Source: Bradyrhizobium pachyrhizi (GTDB lineage Bacteria; Pseudomonadota; Alphaproteobacteria; Rhizobiales; Xanthobacteraceae). Taken from it: a DNA stretch of 64,000 nt. The stretch covers positions 1 through 64,000 of the forward strand of contig NZ_LFIQ01000052.1 in the NCBI RefSeq assembly GCF_001189245.1, in the 5' to 3' direction. A model generated the notes under the pieces. That model worked only from the letters and a program-made list of their open reading frames with translations, was not told where the DNA came from and searched no databases. Both the position numbers and the translations under genes were made by a program. Positions 10,854 through 19,683 of the stretch are shown here, piece after piece (within the stretch, counting starts at the first letter, position 1; each line of letters opens with the position of its first letter).

Positions 10854-11444
10854 ATGCCCCGCTTCGTCCCATCCCTCGCCTTCGCTCTCATCGGTGTGAT
10901 CCTGTTCGGCCAGGGCGCCTACATCCATGCCAAGGCGCTGCTGGCGCAGGTGCTGCTGGAGCGCGCCTTCGCACAGAGCATCGCGACCGGCCAGCCGGTG
11001 AAGCCGTGGAGCTGGGCCGATACCTGGCCGGTGGCGCGGATCGAGGTGAAGCGCCTGCACGCCTCCGCGACCGTGCTTGCCGGCAGCAGCGGCCAGGCAC
11101 TGGCGTTCGGCCCCGGCCATGTCGAGCAGACCGTCGATGCCGGCGAGCGGGGCGTCGCGGTCTATTCCGCGCACCGCGACACGCATTTTCGCTTTCTCAG
11201 GGATGTCACAATCGGTGACGAGATCGACGTCACGCGAAGCGACGGCAAGATGCTTCGCTATCGGGCCGATCGCAGCTCGGTGGTCCGATTCGATCAATCC
11301 GGCATCGATCCGACTACTGACCGGTATGAACTGGTGCTGTCGACCTGCTGGCCGTTCGACGCGCTGACGGCAGGCCCTGAGCGCTACTTGCTGCACGCGA
11401 CCTTGATCGAAACGGATTCGCACGCGCGCGAATCGGGTTCCTGA
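10854..11444 (+). CDS. Class GN sortase
   Basis: Cysteine transpeptidase of 196 aa, matching the Gram-negative (class GN) marine sortase family. It has an N-terminal membrane segment (about residues 4-28), the catalytic histidine in SAHRDTHF (His107), the catalytic cysteine in LSTCWPFD (Cys165) and the downstream arginine in AGPERYLL. It would cleave the LPKTA signal of the VIT/vWA protein encoded immediately upstream. The start could instead be the in-frame ATG at 10833, inside the end of the repeat; neither has a strong ribosome-binding site. This family is usually paired one-to-one with its substrate, as here. Confidence 0.88.
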   Translation: MPRFVPSLAFALIGVILFGQGAYIHAKALLAQVLLERAFAQSIATGQPVKPWSWADTWPVARIEVKRLHASATVLAGSSGQALAFGPGHVEQTVDAGERGVAVYSAHRDTHFRFLRDVTIGDEIDVTRSDGKMLRYRADRSSVVRFDQSGIDPTTDRYELVLSTCWPFDALTAGPERYLLHATLIETDSHARESGS

Positions 11445-11614
11445 TAGGCAATCAATTTTGCGCCTGCCGGGATATTGCGCGCGGTGCCCTGACCTGCGCC
11501 AGCATGAGTTGCTACCCCCTTTCCCTCGCCATAAAAACAATGAAAAATCGCGCGCCTCACGGTGATCCGCCGTGGCCAGAGGAAACAAAGACAACAAGGA
11601 TAAGGGCAGGCTCT

Positions 11615-13837
11615 ATGGAAGCTTTCGCAAGCACCGCGTCTCATGTGTCCCACGAATGGGCGCCGCCCGCTGACGCCAGCGATATCGTCAAGAGCATCCA
11701 CGCGATGCTGCATCCGCGCAACATCGTGCTGGTCGGTGCCACCGACAAGCCCGGCAATTACGCCGAACGGATCTGGAACAATCTGGTCAAGTACGGATAT
11801 GCCGGCGGCCTTTATCCGATCAACGCCAAGCGCGAAGCGATCTGGGGCGTCACCTGCTACAAGGACTTCGCCAGCCTTCCCGAGAAGCCCGACCATGTGC
11901 TGGTGCTGGTGCCGGCCCGGTTCGCGGTGCAGGTGATCCGCGATGCGGCCGCGGCCGGCGCGCGCTCGGCGACCATCGTCACCTCCGGCTTCAGCGAGCT
12001 GCAGGATGAGGAGAGCCAGCGCCTCGCGGTCGAGCTGAAGCAGGCGATCAAGGAGACCGGGCTCGCCGTCACCGGCCCCAACTGCCTCGGCAATCTCAGC
12101 GCCGGCGAGAACCTGTTCACCAATATCGACGACCGCATCGTCACCATGGAGCAGGGCGCGGTGGCGATCGCCGGCCAATCCGGCGCGATCGTGATGGCGA
12201 TCCGCCAGGCGCTGGAGGATCGCGGCGTCGGCGTCGGCTACATGGTCACGACCGGCAACGAATCCGGCCTCGAGACCCCGGACCTGATGAGCTACTTCGC
12301 CGCCGATCCGAGCATCCGCGTCATCGTGGTCTATCTTGAAGGCGTCAGGAACACGAAGGTATTCCGCGATGCCTGCAAGGCCGCGCGCGCCGCCGGCAAG
12401 CCGGTGATCGCGCTCAAGCTCGGCGCCTCCGAGGGCGGCCGCGCCGCGGCGATGGCCCATACCGGCGCGCTTGCCGGCTCGATCGAGACCTTCGATGCGA
12501 TCTCGACCCGCGAAGGCGTGATCCGGGTGCGTGGGCTGGATGAACTGATCGAGACCACCGAGTGCTTCGTCCATGCCGATTCGCCGAAGGGCAATCGCCT
12601 CGCGGCGGTGTCGCTATCGGGCGGCAAGCGCGGCCTTCTGATCGACGCGTTCTATTCTGCCGGGCTGAACTTCGCGCCGCTGAGTCCGAACGCCTCGGAG
12701 CAGCTGGCGAAGATGCTTGGCCCCGGCAGCATCGTCGGCAATCCGCTCGACGCGGGCTTTGCCGCGGTGGTCGATCCCTCCGTCTACATGAAGTCGATCA
12801 AGATCATGATCGACGATCCCGACACCGATATCGTCATCATCGATGCCGAGCTGCCGAAGGCGCCGCACGAGCTGCGCGAGCGCAATCTGCGCATCGTCAA
12901 CGAGATGGCCGGCCAGGCCAACAAGCCCGTGATCTATATCAGCGCGATGTCGATCGGCTTCACCGAATTCACCAAGGGGCTGCGCAAGTCGCTGCCCTAT
13001 ATCGCGGTCATGCAGGGCCTCGACCGCGCGGTCGGCGCGATCAAGTCGCTGATCGAATATGCCGGCCTGCGCAAGGAGGTGCCCGATATCGCCTCGAGCT
13101 CGAAGGCATCGGCGCGCGCGGTGCTGGAGAAGACGCTGAAGGCCGCCAACGGCGCCGCCGCGCTCGACGAGGTCGCCTCGAAGAAGCTGCTCAAGGCCTA
13201 TGACATCCCGATCTCAAAGGAAGAGGTCGCGCAGACCGCGGCCGAGGCTGTGAAGATCGCCAAGAAAATCGGCTTCCCGGTGGTCGCCAAGGTTGTCAGC
13301 CCCGACATCCTGCACAAATCCGATATCGGCGGCGTGGTGCTGAATCTCGCCAATGCAGCCGAGGTGAAGAAGGCGTTCAACGACATCACCGCGCGGGTGA
13401 AGAAGCTGAAGGGCAAGCCGAAGCTCGAAGGCATCCTGATCGCGCAACAGGTCAAGGCCGACCTCGAGCTCGTGGTCGGCGCCTCGCTCGACGCCGAGAT
13501 GGGCCCCGTCGTGCTGTTCGGCACCGGCGGCGTCGACATCGAGCTGATGAAGGACGTCGCGCTCGCCGGCGCGCCGCTCGACGCCGCCGAGGCCAAGGAG
13601 CTGATCGCCAGGACCAAGGCCGGGGTCAAGATGAAGGGCTATCGCGGCAAGCCCGCGCTGCACGAGCCGTCGGCAGTGAAGGCGCTGGTCGGTCTTTCCA
13701 ACCTGATGGCCGACGCCAATGGCCGCATTGCCTCGATCGACGTCAACCCGTTCCTGATCAACAGCAAGCTCGGCGTCGCCGTCGACGGGCTGATCGTGCT
13801 GAACAACGCCGCCGCGAACAAGGCGGCGGGGCATTAG
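11615..13837 (+). CDS. Acetate--CoA ligase family protein (ADP-forming type)
   Basis: A 740-aa fused-subunit acyl-CoA synthetase (NDP-forming), reversibly coupling acyl-CoA hydrolysis to ATP formation. Domain order: CoA-binding Rossmann domain (about residues 25-130, NIVLVGATDKPGN), succinyl-CoA-ligase-like domains (about 150-470) with the phospho-histidine region MAHTGALAGS, and a C-terminal ATP-grasp domain (about 520-735; FPVVAKVVSPDILHKSDIGGV). The start at 11615 gives MEAFASTASH; the frame opens at 11504 but lacks a better signal. Proteins of this form in rhizobia often serve aromatic or branched acyl-CoA metabolism; the acid is unknown. Confidence 0.88.
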   Translation: MEAFASTASHVSHEWAPPADASDIVKSIHAMLHPRNIVLVGATDKPGNYAERIWNNLVKYGYAGGLYPINAKREAIWGVTCYKDFASLPEKPDHVLVLVPARFAVQVIRDAAAAGARSATIVTSGFSELQDEESQRLAVELKQAIKETGLAVTGPNCLGNLSAGENLFTNIDDRIVTMEQGAVAIAGQSGAIVMAIRQALEDRGVGVGYMVTTGNESGLETPDLMSYFAADPSIRVIVVYLEGVRNTKVFRDACKAARAAGKPVIALKLGASEGGRAAAMAHTGALAGSIETFDAISTREGVIRVRGLDELIETTECFVHADSPKGNRLAAVSLSGGKRGLLIDAFYSAGLNFAPLSPNASEQLAKMLGPGSIVGNPLDAGFAAVVDPSVYMKSIKIMIDDPDTDIVIIDAELPKAPHELRERNLRIVNEMAGQANKPVIYISAMSIGFTEFTKGLRKSLPYIAVMQGLDRAVGAIKSLIEYAGLRKEVPDIASSSKASARAVLEKTLKAANGAAALDEVASKKLLKAYDIPISKEEVAQTAAEAVKIAKKIGFPVVAKVVSPDILHKSDIGGVVLNLANAAEVKKAFNDITARVKKLKGKPKLEGILIAQQVKADLELVVGASLDAEMGPVVLFGTGGVDIELMKDVALAGAPLDAAEAKELIARTKAGVKMKGYRGKPALHEPSAVKALVGLSNLMADANGRIASIDVNPFLINSKLGVAVDGLIVLNNAAANKAAGH

Positions 13838-13845
13838 GCTCAATC

Positions 13846-13930
13846 GTCATGCGCGGGCTTGACCCGCGCATTCATCATCAGAAGTAAGTCGTTTCCGGAT
13901 GGATTGCCGGTCAAACCCGGCAATGACAAC
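13846..13930. repeat. Palindromic intergenic repeat between convergent genes
   Basis: cgtcatgcgcgggcttgacc, a middle of about 40 bases and ggattgccggtcaaacccgg caatgac at the end. The left half forms a hairpin (gcgcgggcttgacccgcgc) and the right half another (gccggtcaaacccggc). This pattern is a widespread hairpin repeat in Bradyrhizobium-type genomes and here probably terminates both converging genes. Confidence 0.7.
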
Positions 13931-13935
13931 CGTCG

Positions 13936-14697
13936 TCAGAAGCTCGCACCCCACTGCCGCGCGGTCTGCATCACCCAGTCGCGATAGAGTGTCAGCGGCG
14001 TCACGCCGGTGATGCCGCCGCAGCCGGCGGCGCCGTTCGGTCCCGTTGACCAGCTCACCACGCCGACGATTGCGGGGCCGCCTTGCTTGTCCTCGAACAC
14101 CGGCGCGCCGGAATCGCCGGTGCAGGCCCCGAGCCCGTCGCGCACGCCCTGCCCGACCGGATCGACGAGACGGATCTGCAACGTGCCGGGCTTGCCGCTC
14201 GCGATCAGGCCGGCGACGCGGGTGGCGCCGCCGCTTTTGCCGTCACCGCGCACGGTGACGCCGACGCCTGCGATGGTGAAGCGGCCGCCGACCTGGATCG
14301 GAATGTTTGGCATGCCGAGCGCGGCGGGCACCTTGCCTGCGGCCGGCGCCGCGAGCTGCAGCAGTGCGACATCGGCGGTCGCGACATGATTGGCCATCGC
14401 CTGCATCCGGAAGCCGGGATGGATCGCAACCGTCCTGACGTCCTGCAGCTTCGGCTGCCTGTCCGCGCCATATTCGACGATCTTGTAATCGGCGCCGGGC
14501 TGCACGCAATGCGCCGCGGTCAGCACGACCTTCGGCGCGATCAGCGCGCCGGTGCAGAAATTGCCGCGCGAGCCGACGATGGTGACGACGGAGCGTGCAA
14601 CGCCATCCGTCGACGGCGCGCCGCCGCCGACGATGGCCAGCGCCGGCGTCGCCGCCAACAGGCTGAGAAAAGCTGTCGCTCGAATCACGCTCGTCAT
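13936..14697 (-). CDS. Secreted trypsin-like serine protease (S1)
   Basis: An exported endopeptidase of 253 aa. A short signal peptide (MTSVIRATAFLSLLAATPALA) leads straight into IVGGG, the usual mature N-terminus of activated trypsins. The catalytic triad is visible: His in TAAHC, Asp in ADVALLQL and Ser in GACTGDSGAPVF. Because signal-peptide cleavage would itself free the Ile N-terminus, the enzyme probably needs no separate propeptide processing. It diverges from the LuxR-type regulator at 15132. The frame upstream of 14697 is unsupported. Role unknown; proximity to a subtilase and small peptides makes a processing function conceivable. Confidence 0.87.
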   Translation of the reverse strand: MTSVIRATAFLSLLAATPALAIVGGGAPSTDGVARSVVTIVGSRGNFCTGALIAPKVVLTAAHCVQPGADYKIVEYGADRQPKLQDVRTVAIHPGFRMQAMANHVATADVALLQLAAPAAGKVPAALGMPNIPIQVGGRFTIAGVGVTVRGDGKSGGATRVAGLIASGKPGTLQIRLVDPVGQGVRDGLGACTGDSGAPVFEDKQGGPAIVGVVSWSTGPNGAAGCGGITGVTPLTLYRDWVMQTARQWGASF

Positions 14698-15131
14698 GGA
14701 ACCCTGTCGGTCGGCATCGGAATTGAGCCCATTCGAGGCGCGGCATTGCGTCGCTCGCACCAGGCTCTGGAGAACACGCAATATTGTACAGAGCATCCAG
14801 GCCTGCACGCGTCAATTGTCTAAATATCTAGGCGTCGATCACTACGCCGTTGAAGTCGCCGCCGGAATTCAGCACCGCCATCGCTTGCCGGCGCCACACA
14901 TCGACGTCTTGTCGCGATACGCAACACCTCGGATCGCGCGCCGCGCGGCCCGACGATGTTCGAATGTGAACTGCGTCTCTTGATCGCCTGCATCGGAGCC
15001 GTAATTTCGGCGCGATACGAATACAACCTCCGGCAGCATATCGCATACTTACCTTCATGACTTTCTGGATGCCGGTGCCGTTGATCTCAACACGGCGTTC
15101 CATCCGCCATTTCGTTGAGTTAGAGGATAAT
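14698..15131. other. Intergenic region, possible small degenerate ORF
   Basis: A 434-base divergent spacer between the S1 protease and the LuxR-type regulator. It must hold both promoters; no clear -35/-10 pair stands out. On the minus strand an open frame 14828-15046 (72 aa) ends in the protein-like run AVLNSGGDFNGVVIDA, but its first part is Arg/Cys-rich and unconvincing. It may be a remnant. Confidence 0.4.
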
Positions 15132-15806
15132 ATGAGGATAGCGATCGTCACGCCGATCAGGCTGTTCAGCGAGGGGCTTACCTCGAGTTTCCAGAACCAC
15201 GCCGAGTTTGCGATTGCGGCGGCGGTGTCCGATCTCGCCGGCCTGCGCGAGACCCTCGAGGCCGGCAGCGTGAATGTCATTCTGATCGACGTCACACAGG
15301 GCATCGATCTCGATGAAGTGCGCGTGATCGCGAGCGAGCATGCGGATGTCGCGCTGGTGGCGCTCGGCCTCAACGAGGACCGGCGCGACGTGGTCCGCTG
15401 TGGCCGGGCCGGGTTCAGCGGCTACATCTCCCGGAACGCCAGCTTCGATGAGCTCTGCCGCGCGCTGTCGGACGTGGCATCGGGTCGGCTCGCCTGCAGC
15501 GCCGAGATTTCCGGCGGCCTGCTACGCGCGCTGTTCTGCATGGAACGTCAGACGGATACGATCGACGCGGACCAGGGACTGACGCGCCGCGAAGGCGAGG
15601 TTCTCAAGCTGATCGGACAAGGCATGTCGAACAAGGAGATCGCGCGCGATCTCAATCTCAGCCTTGCGACGGTCAAGCACCACGTCCATCACGTGCTGCA
15701 GAAACTCGGCCTGCCGCGCAGGGCACAGGCGATGCGACGGGTGCGCGAAGCGCCGTGGATCGCATCATCGGCAGCGATCCCCGATCGGTCCCGCGAGCTC
15801 GACTGA
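15132..15806 (+). CDS. LuxR/NarL-type response regulator with degenerate receiver
   Basis: A 224-aa regulator: receiver-like domain (residues 1-120) and LuxR-type helix-turn-helix (about 155-215; LTRREGEVLKLIGQGMSNKEIARDL, broken here at 20 in the text: SNKEIARDLNLSLATVKHHV). The putative phospho-acceptor Asp in ILIDVTQG is present, but the N-terminal acidic pair is IVTPIR and the conserved Lys position is GYISRN, so phosphorylation may be lost. GAGGATAAT precedes the ATG at 15132. It is the only regulator beside the PatA/PatG-like protease, 355 bp downstream on the same strand, and is the natural candidate to control that locus. No histidine kinase is nearby. Confidence 0.85.
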   Translation: MRIAIVTPIRLFSEGLTSSFQNHAEFAIAAAVSDLAGLRETLEAGSVNVILIDVTQGIDLDEVRVIASEHADVALVALGLNEDRRDVVRCGRAGFSGYISRNASFDELCRALSDVASGRLACSAEISGGLLRALFCMERQTDTIDADQGLTRREGEVLKLIGQGMSNKEIARDLNLSLATVKHHVHHVLQKLGLPRRAQAMRRVREAPWIASSAAIPDRSRELD

Positions 15807-16160
15807 CATCAACATCCTGAATTCCGTGTTCGGCCGACGCGCAGTCCCGTTCGCGCACCTGCGCGCAAATGCACGCGCATGTCTGCCCAGGCGCGCACAA
15901 TCGTGCGGTGGGATTGGTCCCGACTAAACCCTTCGATCGATTGTTCGAGATGCAGGATCGATCTCATGGACCGATCGATCCGTATCGTCGGCTCGATCCT
16001 TTCTGATCCGCCGCGGCGAATAGGCCTTTCGCGTCACAGCTGCCACAACTGCTCCAACGCAACGACATGCCGTTCTGCTGGTTCGCTGCGTGAAAGCAAA
16101 TTGCCGCGGAAGACGGATCGGCTGCACGGATTTGCGGGCAGATCAGTCGGGATTGATTTC
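15807..16160. other. Leader region of the PatA/PatG-like protease
   Basis: 354 bases without a confidently placed gene. The protease reading frame is open through most of it (from 15879), with alternative in-frame ATG codons at 15966 and 16161, so part may be coding. The text before 15960 is rich in gcgcgca/cgcgcat alternations. No terminator hairpin is obvious after the LuxR gene, so read-through transcription is possible. Confidence 0.4.
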
Positions 16161-18608
16161 ATGAATCCAGTTGCCGACATCGCTGGCCTGGCTGCCTTGT
16201 GGCAGAGAACGTTGGGCGGCGACCCCGCGGTGAAGATCGCGATCATCGACGGCCCCGTCGATTTCAATCATCCTTCGCTCAGGCAGGCCCGCGTCGCCAG
16301 GGGCGGCGAGTTCGTCGCTCCGGCCTCGCCGATGATCCAGTCCGAGCACGGCACGCATGTCACGAGCGTCCTGATGGGTACGCCCGGCAGCCCGGTGCTC
16401 GGCGTCGCGCCGAATTGCAACGCGACCGTCTTCTCGATCTATCGCGAGGACACCTCCGGGCAGATCGAGCCGTCCTCGCAAAGCACCTTGGCACTTGCGA
16501 TCAACCAGGCGCTCGCCGCCGGCGCCGACGTCATCAATATCAGTAGCGGCCAGCAATCCGCGACCGGCCAGGCCGACCGCATTCTGGTCGACGCGGTCCG
16601 CGCCTGCGAGCGCGCCGGCAAGCTGATCGTCGCCGCCGCAGGCAATGACGGATGCCGCTGCGTCCAGGTGCCGGGCAGCCTCGCTTCGGTGCTTGCGGTC
16701 GGCGCGTGCGATCCGGCCGGCAATCCGCTGCCCTTCAGCAATTTCGGCGACGCCTATCTCGAGAACGGCATCCTCGCGCCGGGCGAAAACATCGCCGGCG
16801 CCTCGCCGGTCCGCAATATCAGCCTGCGTTCCGGAACGAGCTTCGCAGCGCCGATCGTCACCGGCGTCGTCGCTCTGCTGCTCTCGTGCCTGCGCCAGAC
16901 CGGACGCAAGGCCGATCCGCAAGCCGTCCGTGCTGCGCTGCTCGAAAGCGCAGTGCCCTGCCGCAGCGACGGCAGCGCCTCGCGCTGCCTCGCCGGACGG
17001 CTCGATATTCCCGCGGCTGTCGCCGCCCTGCTTGGCGAGCAGGCGGACGCCGTCATGCCGTCGGGTGCTACGGCCGCGTCTCCCCTCTTCCGGGGAGTGT
17101 CCGCGCGCCCTTTCGTCCAACCGTCATCCGCCGCTCAGCCAACTGCAACCAGAGAGGGTTCCATGGGAGATCTATCAGCAATGTCTGCACCATCGGCTCC
17201 GCGCATATTCGGGCCGGACGGCTCGGTCCTGCGCAGCAGCGCCGGGATCATGCCGAGCGAAGCGCAGCCTGCTGCGCCCGCAGCGCCTGCGGCCGCGCCC
17301 GTTGATCACGGCGTCGCCGCCGCGCCGATCGCGGCGCCGGCGCCCTATCCGTTTCACGCCCCCCATGCGGGCGGCGACCTGGTCTGGATGCCGACGCCGG
17401 CACCGCAGATCGTCATGCCGCCGATGATGATGCCCCAGATGGCGATGCCGGCGGCCGGCATGATGCCGCAGGCCTGGCTGCAGCCGCAGCAGCTGCCTGC
17501 GCTGATGCCGAGCAACGCGCTTCCCGTCGCGATGCCGCAGGCGCTGCCGATGTACGAAGCCCCCGCGGTTCGTACCAGCGAGAAGAGCTGCGGCTGTGGC
17601 GGCGGCATGCGTCCGCAGGGCGCCGCGGCGGAATCCACCGGACAGCTCGCGTTCCCGATCGGCCGGCTGTTCTACGATTTCGGCAAGGAGGCGCGCCTCG
17701 ACTACTTCGTGCAGGCCATCGCCAATTGGCGCGACAGCCTGATCGGACGCGGCGATCCGGCGTTCGGGCCGGAGCGCGACCGCTCCGGCGATACCTCGGC
17801 GCCGTACAATCCGGCGATCATGGCGCGCTATCTGCTGAACCAGGCCGAAGGCGAGAGCGCGACACCGAGCGGATCCGGCAACAACTTCCCGGATGCCGAT
17901 GCCATCATCTGGACGATGACGATCGACTCGATCCCGATCTATGCGGTCAAGCCGCTCGATGTGTTCGGTCTCGGATTCTTCGCCGCGCTGATCCTGGCGC
18001 TCTGGCATCAGGAGGTCTCGCATGACGATCCATCGAACACCCGAACCGTGGTACCGGCAGCGCGCGGCGGCGACGATACACCGCCGACCACGCCGCCGGC
18101 TTTCCCGCCGCGCGGCGGCGTTGCGCGGATCTCGATGGCCGGCTGGGTCGACAGCGCCAACACGACCAAGCTCCTGAACGGGACCGTGGTGCCGACGCTG
18201 GTGACCGACTGGCGCGGCTTCTACCAGTGGGATCTCTACACGCTGTTCGGACCCGATCCCGACACCTGGCCGGCCGGCGCGGAAGGCTTCCTCGAGCGGA
18301 TCTACAACGAGTTCCGCAATGTCGGCCTCTCGCCGCAGGATCGCGCGCTGAACTATTCCGCGATGAATGCCTACAACACGCGGAAGATCTTTACCGACGT
18401 CGCCAAGAAGGGCTTGCGGCTCGATACCGTCGAGGTCGACCAGAGCGTCATCTGCCGCCCGGACTCGGTTTGTCACGACGTGACTTACCGCTTCTTCAAT
18501 CCGACCCAGGTCCTGACCCAGGCGCGCGAAGTCTATCAGTACACGATCGACGTGAGCGACGTGGTGCCGGTGGCGGTCGGACCGCTGCGGCAGTGGCAGG
18601 TCTATTGA
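16161..18608 (+). CDS. PatA/PatG-like subtilisin (S8) protease
   Basis: An 815-aa two-part protein. Residues 1-270 are an S8 protease of the PatA/PatG (cyanobactin maturation) type: Asp30 in IAIIDGPVD, His63 in SEHGTHV, oxyanion Asn161 in AAGND and Ser227 in SGTSFAAP. A long low-complexity linker (about 285-480) is rich in Ala, Pro and Met and ends with a Cys cluster (KSCGCGGGM). Residues about 495-815 resemble the C-terminal region of PatG-type proteins, ending in YTIDVSDVVPVAVG. There is no signal peptide. In cyanobactin pathways such proteases trim or macrocyclise a precursor peptide; small peptide genes lie immediately downstream. Alternative starts are 15966 and 15879. Family call is good; function here is inference. 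Confidence 0.82.
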   Translation: MNPVADIAGLAALWQRTLGGDPAVKIAIIDGPVDFNHPSLRQARVARGGEFVAPASPMIQSEHGTHVTSVLMGTPGSPVLGVAPNCNATVFSIYREDTSGQIEPSSQSTLALAINQALAAGADVINISSGQQSATGQADRILVDAVRACERAGKLIVAAAGNDGCRCVQVPGSLASVLAVGACDPAGNPLPFSNFGDAYLENGILAPGENIAGASPVRNISLRSGTSFAAPIVTGVVALLLSCLRQTGRKADPQAVRAALLESAVPCRSDGSASRCLAGRLDIPAAVAALLGEQADAVMPSGATAASPLFRGVSARPFVQPSSAAQPTATREGSMGDLSAMSAPSAPRIFGPDGSVLRSSAGIMPSEAQPAAPAAPAAAPVDHGVAAAPIAAPAPYPFHAPHAGGDLVWMPTPAPQIVMPPMMMPQMAMPAAGMMPQAWLQPQQLPALMPSNALPVAMPQALPMYEAPAVRTSEKSCGCGGGMRPQGAAAESTGQLAFPIGRLFYDFGKEARLDYFVQAIANWRDSLIGRGDPAFGPERDRSGDTSAPYNPAIMARYLLNQAEGESATPSGSGNNFPDADAIIWTMTIDSIPIYAVKPLDVFGLGFFAALILALWHQEVSHDDPSNTRTVVPAARGGDDTPPTTPPAFPPRGGVARISMAGWVDSANTTKLLNGTVVPTLVTDWRGFYQWDLYTLFGPDPDTWPAGAEGFLERIYNEFRNVGLSPQDRALNYSAMNAYNTRKIFTDVAKKGLRLDTVEVDQSVICRPDSVCHDVTYRFFNPTQVLTQAREVYQYTIDVSDVVPVAVGPLRQWQVY

Positions 18609-18644
18609 CGCGATTGCTCCTCTGCGTCCGGAGGAGATCAGAAC

Positions 18645-18803
18645 GTGGCGCGAATGCGTCACGTGGTCCAGGGGATCGACGCGATGAGCGATCCCCTGGG
18701 CGACGTCCAGCGACGGCTGCCCCGGTCGGTGTCCACCTCCCGTAGTTGCCGTCAATTCAAACCGAAAGAAGGAGCTGAACATGTACGCAAGGAACGACTT
18801 TGA
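18645..18803 (+). CDS. Possible 52-aa peptide with GTG start
   Basis: A short frame beginning GTG at 18645, with GGAGGAG eight bases upstream, and ending inside the next small gene (23-nt overlap). Translation begins MARMRHVVQGIDAMSDPLGD and is basic towards the end. There is no homolog I recognise. The strong ribosome-binding site is the only support; it might instead be a leader peptide controlling translation of the 63-aa peptide. Confidence 0.3.
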   Translation: MARMRHVVQGIDAMSDPLGDVQRRLPRSVSTSRSCRQFKPKEGAEHVRKERL

Positions 18804-18972
18804 GACCTTCGGCAGCGTGCGTAGCCCGATCCAGTGTGAGGGCATCGAGCGCGGACCGAAGCGGATTGCCGACGTGGCGACCAACGGGTCGGTCAACCCG
18901 CAGGGCTGGGGCGAAATCCTCGGCGGCGTCGCGCAGGCGCTGCCGGGCGTCCTCGGTGCTTTCGGCATCTGA
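18781..18972 (+). CDS. Small peptide, candidate precursor of the PatA/PatG-like protease
   Basis: A 63-aa protein preceded by AAGAAGGAGCTGAAC, a good ribosome-binding site. The N-terminal 40 residues are polar (MYARNDFETFGSVRSP...) with a single Cys in PIQCEG. The last 20 residues are hydrophobic and glycine-rich (WGEILGGVAQALPGVLGAFG, then a final I), as in membrane-active or modified peptides. It lies 172 bp after the protease on the same strand and just before two more small genes. This bipartite leader/core look and the position make it the best precursor candidate, but no known recognition motif is visible and no modifying enzyme other than the protease is close. Confidence 0.65.
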   Translation: MYARNDFETFGSVRSPIQCEGIERGPKRIADVATNGSVNPQGWGEILGGVAQALPGVLGAFGI

Positions 18973-19028
18973 TCGCCAAACTCGGGGCCCGGCGATGTCG
19001 GGCCCCACCCATCCTCGAGGAGGCCGAC

Positions 19029-19208
19029 ATGATGCAGAAATCCACCGCCAGGAGCCCACAGCAACAGCAGCAGAACGGTCGCCGGATCGAGCCATCCGGC
19101 AAGATCGTCGTGTCGTCAGTGGTGAGCCACGCCTCGCTGATCGCCGCGATCAGCGACCGCAACCCGATCATCGCCAAACGCACCACATCCGACGAAGACA
19201 AATCCTGA
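19029..19208 (+). CDS. Small hypothetical protein (59 aa)
   Basis: Starts at ATGATG with GAGGAGG 5-11 bases upstream, one of the best ribosome-binding sites in the window. The 59 residues start MMQKSTARSP, include a run of five Gln, a short hydrophobic patch (KIVVSSVVSHASLIAAI) and a charged tail TTSDEDKS. It is not a family I know. Spacing of 56 bp from the previous peptide and 36 bp to the next gene points to one operon with the PatA/PatG-like protease. Confidence 0.6.
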   Translation: MMQKSTARSPQQQQQNGRRIEPSGKIVVSSVVSHASLIAAISDRNPIIAKRTTSDEDKS

Positions 19209-19244
19209 CGTCGTCGTCATCACCGAACCTATGGAGCCGATGCC

Positions 19245-19586
19245 ATGGCAAAACCGCCCCGCAAATCCGGATCCGACAGCGCCGCCTCGCCGCCACCAGC
19301 GGAAGCACCTTCCGCAGCGTCACGCATGGCCCAGGCGCGGCGCCCGATGGAGGCCGCTCTGGTCGCCCGCCCGAAGATCGCCACCACCCCCACTCCGCCG
19401 ACGACGCCGACCTATCTGGCGCCGCCGCAGGGCCCGGGGGCTCCGCAGCAGATGCGCCATGATGGCTCGCCGCATTCGGAGGAGCGGCTCAACACCGCGA
19501 TGAAGATCCTGCTCGATCCCGCGGCGCGCGCGCTGCCGAGCAAGGTCTATTCCGGACAGGCGCGAAACTGGACGCGCAGGCCGTAA
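19245..19586 (+). CDS. Small hypothetical proline-rich protein (113 aa)
   Basis: The 113-aa product starts MAKPPRKSGSDSAA, is Pro/Ala-rich and apparently disordered to residue 70 (TPTPPTTPTYLAPPQGPG), then has a more ordered end: HSEERLNTAMKILLDPAARA followed by LPSKVYSGQARNW. GGAGCC lies upstream of the ATG. No signal peptide or membrane segment. It is co-directional and closely spaced with the peptides before it; function unknown. Confidence 0.6.
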   Translation: MAKPPRKSGSDSAASPPPAEAPSAASRMAQARRPMEAALVARPKIATTPTPPTTPTYLAPPQGPGAPQQMRHDGSPHSEERLNTAMKILLDPAARALPSKVYSGQARNWTRRP

Positions 19587-19683
19587 TCGGCTTTGCGCGC
19601 CGAGCAGGCCGCGATCCGCAACCACGCACGCAACGGCCCGCCCGATCCGGCGGCGCGGCCGTTGCCGTTCGCCGGAGAGAAAC

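Noticed and set aside
17175-19064. Open frame of 629 codons on the minus strand over the PatA/PatG-like gene
   Set aside because: Overlaps the protease and small peptide genes and has no recognisable domain or ribosome-binding site.
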